NCBI GenBank assembly: GCA_016871255.1
Contig: VFZH01000016.1
Coordinates: forward strand, 1 to 42,860
Source of the DNA: Acidimicrobiia bacterium
Lineage (GTDB): Bacteria; Acidobacteriota; Vicinamibacteria; Vicinamibacterales; UBA2999
DNA length: 42,860 nucleotides
Reading direction: 5' to 3'
The notes under the pieces were generated by a model. The model was not told the DNA's origin. It was given only the letters and a program-made list of their open reading frames with translations, and ran no database searches. The position numbers were made by a program, and so were the translations under genes. Positions 26,009-33,877 of the stretch are shown here, one piece after another (position 1 is the first letter of the stretch; each line of letters opens with the position of its first letter).

Positions 26009-27685
26009 TCAGTCTTCCCCCGCCCCGTCACGACGCGGCTCCGGCAGCGTGAGCACGCCGCCCAGGGTGTACCGCATGTCGATGGAGATCGGTGCCCGGC
26101 GCGACACGGGTGCGCCGGCAGCACGATAGACGACGAAGTCTTCGCCGTGCAGCGGATTGGGCACGCGCGACACGGTCACCCACTCCCCGTCGAACCGCGA
26201 CATCGTCTCCAGCAGCAGGCGATGGTGCGGCCGGGCCGCGAGGCCGGTGCCCTGCCCCACCTCGGCCACGACGAACGTCACCGGAATCCCGGCCAGGAAC
26301 TCGCGGATCTCCTCGGGCGTGTCGTACAGGAGCTCGTACTTCGACCCGTCCCACGTGCTGCGACTGAGCACTTTCCCGGCCCGCAGCACGATGTGAGCCC
26401 GGCTCCGGTCGCGTGCCGCCACCTCCGCGATGACCATCCCGCTGGTGTCGCGCTCGTCGCTCGCGCCCGACACGAGAACCACGCTGCCGGGCTCCTCGAG
26501 GATGACGTCCGCCACCCGGGCCATGCCCCGGTCCTCCCGCTGCACCGCACGCCAGGCTCCCCCCAGCACCGACCCTCCGATCACCAGGGCGACCAGCACC
26601 CCACGGACGCGGGGTGTGAGGCTGCCCGAAAGCACGCCGCTCAGCGTCCACCCTCCGAAGGCGGCGAGCCACACGAACGCCGGCGAGGCCGACACGAGAT
26701 ACCGGGGGTTCGGCGCCAGCGGCGTGAGCACGTGGAAGCCGACAACGGCCATCGCCAGAGCCGGCAGCACGGCCTGGTGCTCCGGAACCGCCCCCTCGCG
26801 CAGCCGGCGCCACACCACCACACCGATGCCCACCACCGCCAGCATCGCGCCGGCGGGCCCCAGCTGCTGCCACGCCATCCACCCGTAGGCCACGGCGCGA
26901 TCGGCAATCGAGTCACTCGTGCCGCTCCCGACGACCGTCGAGCGCAACATGCTCCACGTGACGAACTGCCAGGGGCCGGCCAGCACCACCATCAACGCGG
27001 GGCCCAGCCAGAACGTCTTCCGGGCGAGCAGCCGGGGCGCCCCCATCATCGCCACCGTGACGAACGGCAGCAGCAGGATCGCCATTCCGCTGCCCTTCGT
27101 CAGCATGCTCAGGCTCCCCAGCACACCGAACGACACACCGTCTCTCGTACGCCCCGATCGCAGGCAGGCGATCAGGCACAGGGCAGCCGCGAGATCCAGC
27201 AGGGCCACGAGCGCGTCGGCCAGGAGGTGGCTCGTGACGAACTGCGTGGACGGCATCAGGAGCACGACCGCTCCCACTCCCACGGCCGGCCAGAAGCCGA
27301 CGTCACGCCGCGCGACAACGCAGGCCAGCGTCGCCAGCGCACCCGCGATCGCCGCCAGCAGCACGAACACCGAACCGTAGGCCACCGGAAACACGAGCAA
27401 CCAGACGGCCTCGAGGACATGGAACAGCGGCGGCCAGATCCCGAAGGCGACCTTCGGATAGTGCACGTAGTAGGTCGTGGCGAACGCGAGCGGCGACTCC
27501 GCGAACCCGCTGGCGAGGTAGTCGCGAATCATCAGGCCCGTGACGAAGTGGGCCGCTTCGTCGGGCAGGTCGAGATCGGCGACGAACGCCCCGTTGGCCA
27601 CCTGGAGCAGGAGGGCCGTCACCAGGAACAGCAGCCACACCGGGGCGAGCCCGAGCAGACGGCCGGGGGCCGATCCCGTGGTCAC
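26009..27685 (-). CDS. GT-C glycosyltransferase (GT39/ArnT-like membrane protein)
   Basis: 558 residues from GTG 27685, overlapping the deacetylase stop as GTGA. It has about ten to eleven membrane helices from residue 15 (LAPVWLLFLVTALLLQVANG). The first periplasmic loop carries DLDLPDEAAHFVTGLMIRDY, with the acidic pair typical of GT39/GT83 dolichyl- or undecaprenyl-phosphate-sugar transferases. A later YYVHYPKVAFGIWPPLFHVL loop also fits the family. The C-terminal 130 residues are a soluble periplasmic domain. It would add a sugar to the polymer on the outer face of the inner membrane. Specificity unknown. Confidence 0.85.
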   Translation of the reverse strand: MTTGSAPGRLLGLAPVWLLFLVTALLLQVANGAFVADLDLPDEAAHFVTGLMIRDYLASGFAESPLAFATTYYVHYPKVAFGIWPPLFHVLEAVWLLVFPVAYGSVFVLLAAIAGALATLACVVARRDVGFWPAVGVGAVVLLMPSTQFVTSHLLADALVALLDLAAALCLIACLRSGRTRDGVSFGVLGSLSMLTKGSGMAILLLPFVTVAMMGAPRLLARKTFWLGPALMVVLAGPWQFVTWSMLRSTVVGSGTSDSIADRAVAYGWMAWQQLGPAGAMLAVVGIGVVVWRRLREGAVPEHQAVLPALAMAVVGFHVLTPLAPNPRYLVSASPAFVWLAAFGGWTLSGVLSGSLTPRVRGVLVALVIGGSVLGGAWRAVQREDRGMARVADVILEEPGSVVLVSGASDERDTSGMVIAEVAARDRSRAHIVLRAGKVLSRSTWDGSKYELLYDTPEEIREFLAGIPVTFVVAEVGQGTGLAARPHHRLLLETMSRFDGEWVTVSRVPNPLHGEDFVVYRAAGAPVSRRAPISIDMRYTLGGVLTLPEPRRDGAGED

Positions 27686-28560
27686 GAGAGCGCCGTGCCT
27701 GGCACGGCACCGTCGAGCCGGGCCGCCTCGACGACCCGTGCCACGGTCGTGAAGCGGAACTCCCGCACGAGCGCGCGGAGCCGCGCCTCGGTCTTGTCGA
27801 GGTTCCGGTAGTGCCGGACACGCGACACCAGCGACGCCGCCACGCGCGGCTGGCCGGGATCGATCTCCCACGGGTGCAGGTAGAAGATCGCCGGCCGCCG
27901 CTCCACCCGGTTCAGCCGGCCAATCCCCCACCGGGTGAAGGCGTACGGCAGCAGGCGGAAGTACCCGCCCCCGGCCACGGGCAGGTTCAGGCCCGCCCAG
28001 CGAACGGTGGAGGGCGGGGCCTCGATCAGGCGGCCGCCCGGGCGCGAGACCATGTGCGCGTGCCGCGGCGCGCCGGGGATGCCGTACCGGTCGTGGTGAA
28101 TCGGAAACACGCTGGCGTCGTAGCGGTACCCTTCCTCGATCAGCACATCGAACGCCCAGAGCGTTCGCTCCACGATCGAGTAGCTGGGCGCACGGTAGCC
28201 GGCCACCGCCACGCCTCCGGCGTCTTCGAGCAGCCGTTTCGCCCGCCGCACGTCGTCCCGGAACCGGCCCGGCGTCTGCTCGTACACCAGCTCGTGGCCG
28301 TACCCGTGCGACGCCAGCTCGTGCCCGCCGGCGACGATGCTCCGCACGAGCCCGGGGAAGCGGTCGGCCACCCAGCCCAGCACGAAGAACGTCGCCTGCA
28401 CGCCGGCGGCGTCGAACAGCCCCAGGAGCCGCTCGGTGTTCGCCACCACGCGGCTCTCGCGCCGATCCCAGCTGTCCCGCGCGACCACGCCGTTGAACGC
28501 GCTGACCTGGAAGTAGTCTTCGACGTCCACGCTCATGGCATTGACGATGGGGAGGGTCAC
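27682..28560 (-). CDS. Polysaccharide deacetylase, exosortase-system (DUF3473) type
   Basis: 292 residues. GTG 28560 overlaps the small upstream ORF as GTGA; ATG 28527 (MSVDVEDYF) is the alternative start. NodB-fold motifs: DVEDYFQVSAF (catalytic Asp motif 1), HELASHGYGHELVY (motif 2 metal His pair), YRAPSYSI (motif 3), and FYLHPWEIDPGQPR (C-terminal His motif and the DUF3473 extension). This subfamily accompanies exosortase-type exopolysaccharide loci and is expected to remove N-acetyl groups from aminosugars of the polymer. No signal peptide is visible, as is usual in the subfamily. Very good family match. Confidence 0.93.
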   Translation of the reverse strand: MTLPIVNAMSVDVEDYFQVSAFNGVVARDSWDRRESRVVANTERLLGLFDAAGVQATFFVLGWVADRFPGLVRSIVAGGHELASHGYGHELVYEQTPGRFRDDVRRAKRLLEDAGGVAVAGYRAPSYSIVERTLWAFDVLIEEGYRYDASVFPIHHDRYGIPGAPRHAHMVSRPGGRLIEAPPSTVRWAGLNLPVAGGGYFRLLPYAFTRWGIGRLNRVERRPAIFYLHPWEIDPGQPRVAASLVSRVRHYRNLDKTEARLRALVREFRFTTVARVVEAARLDGAVPGTALS

Positions 28561-28745
28561 GGCTGCCCGCGCTCCGCAGACTGGGTCCACATGTGCTTGC
28601 CGTGGGGGTGTCCGCCCAGGGCCCTCGCCTGGCGGTGCAGGCCGACGAGCGTCCCCTCGCCGGGGTGACTGGCCGGGAACAGCCGCTGGTAGCCGCGGCA
28701 CAGGCGCGCGGCCAGCGGGACCACCGGTGCGAGCAGGCCGCGCAT
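28557..28745 (-). CDS. Small ORF of 62 residues, unknown
   Basis: It fills the gap between the phosphoglycosyl transferase stop (28778) and the deacetylase start, from ATG 28745. Its stop overlaps the deacetylase GTG as GTGA, the coupling pattern used throughout this operon. The protein starts with a hydrophobic/basic segment (MRGLLAPVVPLAARLCRGYQ) that could be an amphipathic membrane-surface helix, then a basic, glycine- and histidine-rich tail (RALGGHPHGKHMWTQ). I do not recognise it. It could be a genuine small protein or chance in GC-rich DNA; gap filling and stop overlap favour a gene. Confidence 0.4.
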   Translation of the reverse strand: MRGLLAPVVPLAARLCRGYQRLFPASHPGEGTLVGLHRQARALGGHPHGKHMWTQSAERGQP

Positions 28746-28777
28746 CGCGCTCTGACCTGGCGGGGGCGACACGCCCG

Positions 28778-30169
28778 CTACATGCCCCGCTGGAGCAGCA
28801 CGGTCTTCACCGTCTCGAACATGATGAAGAAGTCGAGGCTGAGCGAGAGGTTCTTGATGTAGAAGAGGTCGTACTGCAGCTTCTCCATCGCGTCCTCGAC
28901 GGTCGCGCCGTACGTGTAGCGCACCTGCGCCCACCCGGTGATGCCGGGCTTCACGACGTGCCGCTGGCCGTAGAACGGAATCTGCTTCTCCAGGTCGCCG
29001 ACGAACTCCGGGCGCTCGGGCCGCGGCCCCACGAGCGACATCTCGCCATTCAGGACGTTCCAGAGCTGGGGCGTCTCGTCGAGCCTGGTCCGGCGGAGGA
29101 AGCCGCCGATGGGCGTCAGCCGCGTGTCGTCCTACCGCGCCCAGACGGCGCCGGTTCCCTGCTCGGCATCCGCGCGCATCGATCGCAGCTTGACGACGGT
29201 GAACACCCGGCCCCCCTGGCCGACGCGCTGCTGCCGGTAGAAGACCGGACCCGGCGAGGTGACGCGGATCAGCATCGCGAGCAGGCCGATGACCGGCGCG
29301 AGCAGGAACAGGCCGATCAGCGCGGCCGCGATGTCGATGGCGCGCTTGGCGGCGTCCCGCCACGGACTGCGCTCGAAGCCGGCGTTGAAGATCAGCCAGC
29401 TCGGCCGCAGGTTCTCGATGGCGATCTTGCCCGTGTACTCCTCGTACACCGACGCCAGGTGCTCGAAGCGCACCCCCTGGGTGCGCATCTCGAGCAGACG
29501 CCACATCGGAAGCTTGCCTCTCGCGTCGGCCAGGCTCACCACCACCTTGTCGATGCCGCGCTCTCCCACGATTGCTGGGATGTCATCCACGGTGCCGACA
29601 ATGCCCGGATTGAAGACCGGCTGCCCGACCCGGTGGGCATCCGTATCCACGAACCCGACGATCTCGACGCCCAGGTCGCGGCGGAGGTGAAGTTCCCGGG
29701 CGAGGGCCACGGCCGCGGAGTTCGTGCCCACCAGCAGCAGCCGCTCGCGCGGTCCGACCTGCGACGAAAGCCATCGGAAGCCGAGGCGCCACCCGATGAC
29801 GAGCGGCACCACCAGCGCCGAGGCGATGACCGCGACCCCCCGGCCCAGCGCCATGTCCGGAGCGAAGTAGTACACCAGCGCGAGGATGATCGAGGTCGCG
29901 CCGAGCGCCTGCAGCGTGCGGACGATCAGGTCACGCCGATCGGCGGCGATCCGTGCCTGGTCGTAGAGATCGCAGTAGTGCAGGCACATCTGGCACACCA
30001 CGACGACGATCAGGGCCCTGAGCGGCATCTCGTCGCCGGTGAGGAACTCGGTCGCGCCCGCGCCGAGCCGGAGATAGGCCGCCGCGGCGATGGCCACGAG
30101 AATCAGGGCGGTCTCCAGCAGGACGAGAAGGAGCCGGCGCGAGCGACCGTGGTGCGCGGGGTGAGGCAT
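28778..30169 (-). pseudogene. Undecaprenyl-phosphate sugar phosphotransferase (PEP-CTERM EpsB type) interrupted by an amber codon
   Basis: From ATG 30169 (TGATG overlap with the kinase stop) 463 codons encode a WbaP/WcaJ-type polyprenyl phosphoglycosyl transferase. Parts in order: several N-terminal membrane helices, a CoA-binding-like domain (RLLLVGTNSAAVALARELHL), a re-entrant helix region (KRAIDIAAALIGLFLLAPVI), SPGPVFYRQQRVGQGGRVF, VVKLRSMR, then WAR. Next comes TAG at 29132-29134 (codon 346), followed in the same frame by DDTRLTPIGGFLRRTRLDET, PQLWNVLNGEMSLVGPRPER and a normal C-terminus ending at 28778. Homologues have Glu at the stop position. The catalytic Asp-Glu pair (in LDETPQL) lies beyond the stop, so the truncated product should be inactive. 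The enzyme would start repeat-unit synthesis on undecaprenyl phosphate. Confidence 0.88.
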
Positions 30170-31122
30170 CAGGAGTAGTGACTGTCCTTCTTCGCGGAGC
30201 CACCCTGCCCGTAGTAGTGGTAGTACGAGCTGTAATAGGTGTCGCCACCCGCGATGCGTCTGGGGTCCACGCGGTTCAGCACGACGCCGACGATCTTGCT
30301 GCGGCCGATCGCATCCACCGACCGCTGCACGAGCGTGGCATCCGTCTTCCCGGCGCGGATGACCACCAGCGCGCCGTCGACCATGGCGCCCAGCAGTTTC
30401 GCGTCCGTCAGAATCCCCACCGGCGGGGTGTCGATGATCACCCACTCGAAGGCCGCCGCCGCCTCGGCGAGCAGGCGCTTCATCCGTTCCGACGTCAGGG
30501 CGCTCATCGGATCGGGATCCGGCGCGCCCGCCGTCAGCAGCGACAGGTGCTGCGACACCTGGACGATCGACACCTTGCGCTCGGGGTTGCTGGTGAGCAC
30601 TTCGCGCAACCCGTACACCTTCGGCACCTGGAAGACGTCGTCGAGCGATGGCCGGCGCAGGTCGGCATCGATGAGCAGCACGCGGCGCTGATAGGACTCG
30701 CTCAGCGTCAGCGCGATGTTGGTGGCCGTCAGCGTCTTGCCTTCGTTCGGCACGGCGCTGGTCACCATCAGCGTCTTCAACCCGCTTTCCTCCTGCGCGT
30801 GGTGCAGGGAGGCCGCGAGACGGCGGTACTGCTCGCGCAGCGGCTGGGGCACGGCCGACGAGACGATCAGCTTCTCGTTGTAGGCGCGGTTGAACCCGCG
30901 GAACCGGGGCCGGACGCGATCGTCCATGGCGTCGGACACCGGCCCCATCGGGACCTCCGCCCGCTCGTCGGCCTGGCCATCCTCGACCGGCGGTCCGACG
31001 ACGACCGCGGCCCCGGGCGCCTCTGCAGCCGGCGGAGCGTCCGGCGGAACCGGCTCCGGCGGACGCCGCCGGGACACGCGTCCTGTGGTGGCGCGTTCGA
31101 GCGCCGCGCTCAGGCGACTCAT
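30169..31122 (-). CDS. BY-kinase, capsular exopolysaccharide tyrosine autokinase (PEP-CTERM TyrKin type)
   Basis: 317 residues from ATG 31122, overlapping the ATPase stop as ATGA. A proline-rich N-terminus of about 90 residues precedes the kinase domain: Walker A TSAVPNEGKTLTATNIAL, Walker A' VLLIDADLRRPSL, Walker B WVIIDTPPVGILTDAKL. The C-terminus is a tyrosine cluster (DTYYSSYYHYYGQGG), the usual autophosphorylation tail. There is no membrane helix, so like CpsD/CapB it is a separate cytoplasmic kinase that must pair with a Wzz-like activator, here encoded two genes upstream. Cycles of phosphorylation control chain length and export. Confidence 0.93.
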   Translation of the reverse strand: MSRLSAALERATTGRVSRRRPPEPVPPDAPPAAEAPGAAVVVGPPVEDGQADERAEVPMGPVSDAMDDRVRPRFRGFNRAYNEKLIVSSAVPQPLREQYRRLAASLHHAQEESGLKTLMVTSAVPNEGKTLTATNIALTLSESYQRRVLLIDADLRRPSLDDVFQVPKVYGLREVLTSNPERKVSIVQVSQHLSLLTAGAPDPDPMSALTSERMKRLLAEAAAAFEWVIIDTPPVGILTDAKLLGAMVDGALVVIRAGKTDATLVQRSVDAIGRSKIVGVVLNRVDPRRIAGGDTYYSSYYHYYGQGGSAKKDSHYS

Positions 31123-32240
31123 CGATGGGCCACCCTCGTGATCAGCGACCGCCACGCCCGGATCCGTTCACCGAGGGGCACCCTGCGGCGCTCGTCCTCC
31201 GGCGGCAGGTCGATGGTGAGGCTCGCCGCGGGCGGGGCCTCGGACATCCCCAGCGTTGGGGACAGGTCCCGCGGGCGGGGAGGGCGTTCGTCCGGCGCCG
31301 GAAGCGCGGGCCGAGACTGCGGCGCGGCCGGCGACACGGTCCGCTCGGGCGCCTCCGACACGGGCGGCGCCTGCTGCCAGGCGGTCACCTGGCTCATGAA
31401 CGCATCGGCCTTCGCCACGCTCCCCGGTGTGGGCAGGTCGAAGTCCCGGCACACCTCGGCCACGATCCGCAGCCCCACCGGGCGCTCGTCCAGGGCGAAA
31501 CCCGCCACGAGCGCGTTGTCGCACACCACGCTGATCGTGCGCGGAATGCCCGCGGCCGCTTCGCATATGGCCGCAACCGCCTCCGGGCTGAACATCGTGG
31601 CCACGTCGCCCCCGGCGATCCGGATGCGCTCCGCCACGTACGTGGCGCTCTCCCGCGCGCTGAGCGGTGGCAGCGTCGACCGCAGGGCAATCCGCTGCTT
31701 CAGCGGCAGCAGGTGCGGTTGCCGGAGCCGTTCGGCCAGTTCGAGCTGGCCGACCAGCACGACCGGCAGCAGCTTCTCGCGGCTCGTCTCGAGGTTCTCG
31801 AGCAGCCGGACCTCCTCGAGGAGCTCGTCCGGCATCGCCTGCGCCTCGTCCACGATGAGCGCCGTGAACACGCCGTCTTCCCGGCGCTTCAAGAGCGCAG
31901 CGCCCAGCTCCTTGAGGAACTTCGGCTTCGATCGGCTGCGTGTGGCCGGGACCTCCAGCTCCTGGGCCAGGAAGTCGAAGAACTCCTCGCGGCTGATCAC
32001 CGGGTTGTTCAGGCACACGGGACGGGCGTTCAGGCCCTGGCTGCGGTCGAGCGCCGCGTGGACCAGCGTCGTCTTGCCGGTGCCGGCCGCCCCCACCACG
32101 AGCGTGAGCCCCTTGCGCCCGGCAATGCCGTATTCGATCGTGCTGAGCGCCTCCCGGTGCCCCGGGGTCATGCAGAGGAACCGCGGATTCGGGTTGAGGT
32201 CGAACGGCCGTTCCGCGAGACCGTAGTACGCGTCGTACAT
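31119..32240 (-). CDS. ExeA-like AAA ATPase, exosortase/PEP-CTERM-system associated
   Basis: 373 residues from ATG 32240, sharing one base with the upstream stop (TGATG); GTG 32249 is an alternative. It starts with YYGLAERPFDLNPNPRFLCM, the signature of the ExeA/GspA-like branch tied to exosortase loci. Walker A VVGAAGTGKTTLVHAAL, Walker B ALIVDEAQAMPDELLEEVRL, and sensor region VVLVGQLELAERL follow. The last 90 residues are proline-rich and low in complexity, probably a linker or binding tail. Its job in exopolysaccharide assembly is not established; ExeA relatives remodel peptidoglycan or place secretion pores. The order Wzz-ATPase-kinase is conserved in this class of locus. Confidence 0.92.
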   Translation of the reverse strand: MYDAYYGLAERPFDLNPNPRFLCMTPGHREALSTIEYGIAGRKGLTLVVGAAGTGKTTLVHAALDRSQGLNARPVCLNNPVISREEFFDFLAQELEVPATRSRSKPKFLKELGAALLKRREDGVFTALIVDEAQAMPDELLEEVRLLENLETSREKLLPVVLVGQLELAERLRQPHLLPLKQRIALRSTLPPLSARESATYVAERIRIAGGDVATMFSPEAVAAICEAAAGIPRTISVVCDNALVAGFALDERPVGLRIVAEVCRDFDLPTPGSVAKADAFMSQVTAWQQAPPVSEAPERTVSPAAPQSRPALPAPDERPPRPRDLSPTLGMSEAPPAASLTIDLPPEDERRRVPLGERIRAWRSLITRVAHR

Positions 32241-33859
32241 CAGAGCCACCGATCCAGGTAACCCGCCTTGTAGACGAGCGCGGCGCCGACAGCGCCCAGC
32301 ACCATCAACGCGCCGGCGGCTGCCAGGAGCCGGTTCCGCTTCCGCATCGAGCGGCGCTCCGCCCGCGTGTAGATGGCCGGCACGGTGGCGAGCACGGGCA
32401 GCGACAGCACCCCCACGACGTCGTCGTCGGTGCGGAAGCTGGAGTCCTTGACCTCCATCAGCACGATGAAGCCGAGGCCCAGCGCCAGCCCCACGGCGAA
32501 GCCGCCGAAGTTGTAGAGGGTCCGGTCCGGACTGAAGGGCCTCTCGGGCACGCGGGCGGCGTCGATCACCTTGAACTGCTCGCCGATCTGCCGGCGCTCG
32601 AGGTTGGCGGCGATCTTGGCGTCTTCGCCCTTCTGGAGCAGCGCCGTGTACATGCCCTGCAGCGTGGCGTAGTCGCGGTTGAGCGCGATCATCTCGGACT
32701 CGCGCGTCGGCGTCGCATCCACGCGGCGGTCGAACTCGGCGATCTGCGCCTGCGCCCGGGCCTGGTCTTCCCGCTTCTGCTCGATCTGCCTCTCGATGTT
32801 CTCCATCTCGTTCCGGATTGCGTGCATCTTGTTCTCGCGCAGCGCAACCGCCGGATCCTCGGGCGCGGGCTTGCCTGCGATCGAGACCGGGCGCTGCGCC
32901 GCTTCCTCCTCCGCCTTCCGCTCCAGCTCCTGGAGAATCCGGTTGGCACGCGCGATGTCGGGGTGCTCCGGCTTGAGCCGCAGCAGCATCGCCTCGATCT
33001 GCAGGCGGGCCATCTCCAGCTGGCGCGCCGCCGACCCGGGCGGGATCGTCGGCACGTCACCGGCGAGATCGAGGCCCAGCGTCGGCGCCGGGCCCTCGTC
33101 GGGATCCGGGTTCTCCGCCGCAACGGCTTCGGCCGTCAGATCCGCAAGCATCCGCTCGAGCACGAGGTGCCGGTCGCGATCGCGGTTGATCGACTCGGCG
33201 AGCTGCCCGTAGCGGGACTGCAGGCTCTGCAGCGCCTGCAGGTTCGTCTGCAGCTGGCTCGGCAGCTCGCCGCGCCACTGCCGCCGGTACTCTTCGAGCC
33301 TCCGCTCGTGCTCGAGCAGCCGGCGCCGGGCCTCGTCGAGCTGGCTGTCCAGGAACTGGTTCGTCCCCTCGGCCAGGACCTCGCGGTCGCGCAGGTTCTC
33401 CTCGACGAACAGCGACGCGAGCCGCTCGGCCACGCGCATCGCCTGCCGCGGATCTTCGGACACGAAGCTCACGCGGAAGGCGTCGCCCCGGTCCAGCCCC
33501 ACGTTGATGCGGCTGCGCATCGTCTGGACGACGTCCTCCATCAGCTCCGTCTGCCGCTCCTCCGCGTAGAGGCCGAAGTCCTGGATGATGCGCTCCAGGC
33601 GGGTCCGGCTCAGGATCTGCTGCGTGATGGCCGGCAGCCGCTCTTCGATCCCGGTCGTCACGGTGGACTGCACGATGTTGCGCGGCACGCGCGGCGCCAC
33701 CACCTGGAGCACCGTCTGCGAGGTGTACAGGTCGGGGAGTGTGCGCGCGTAGAGGACCGCGACGATGCCCAGCACGAGGGCGGGCAGGATGATCAGCCAC
33801 TTGAACTTGACGAGCAGGAACACGACATCCGACGGGGTGTAGCGACGTCCTGGCAGCAC
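32240..33859 (-). CDS. Chain-length determinant protein, Wzz type (PEP-CTERM ChnLen)
   Basis: 539 residues from GTG 33859, with AGGAGG 6 nt upstream. Near residue 20 is the first membrane helix (WLIILPALVLGIVAVLYA), then the Wzz domain with LYTSQTVLQVVAPRVPR. A long periplasmic coiled coil spans roughly residues 170-400 (LDEARRRLLEHERRLEEYRR; MENIERQIEQKREDQARAQA). Then come the RVPERPFSPDRTLYNFGG proline-rich motif and a helix GFAVGLALGLGFIVLMEVKD, and another C-terminal helix near 515-535. It is an inner-membrane polysaccharide co-polymerase that sets polymer length and activates the separate BY-kinase. Confidence 0.93.
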   Translation of the reverse strand: MLPGRRYTPSDVVFLLVKFKWLIILPALVLGIVAVLYARTLPDLYTSQTVLQVVAPRVPRNIVQSTVTTGIEERLPAITQQILSRTRLERIIQDFGLYAEERQTELMEDVVQTMRSRINVGLDRGDAFRVSFVSEDPRQAMRVAERLASLFVEENLRDREVLAEGTNQFLDSQLDEARRRLLEHERRLEEYRRQWRGELPSQLQTNLQALQSLQSRYGQLAESINRDRDRHLVLERMLADLTAEAVAAENPDPDEGPAPTLGLDLAGDVPTIPPGSAARQLEMARLQIEAMLLRLKPEHPDIARANRILQELERKAEEEAAQRPVSIAGKPAPEDPAVALRENKMHAIRNEMENIERQIEQKREDQARAQAQIAEFDRRVDATPTRESEMIALNRDYATLQGMYTALLQKGEDAKIAANLERRQIGEQFKVIDAARVPERPFSPDRTLYNFGGFAVGLALGLGFIVLMEVKDSSFRTDDDVVGVLSLPVLATVPAIYTRAERRSMRKRNRLLAAAGALMVLGAVGAALVYKAGYLDRWL

Positions 33860-33865
33860 GATGAC

Positions 33866-33871
33866 CCTCCT
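33866..33871 (-). promoter_or_regulatory. Strong Shine-Dalgarno (AGGAGG) before the Wzz-like gene
   Basis: A perfect AGGAGG in the 18 bp gap before GTG 33859, spacing 6 nt. Most other genes in the operon rely on stop/start overlap instead, so this is the clearest independent translation start in the operon. Confidence 0.65.
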
Positions 33872-33877
33872 GGCTCC

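Noticed and set aside
28557-28745. Small ORF as a YidD-like membrane insertion factor
   Set aside because: GYQRLF recalls YidD, but the cysteine motif and the rest of the family pattern are absent.
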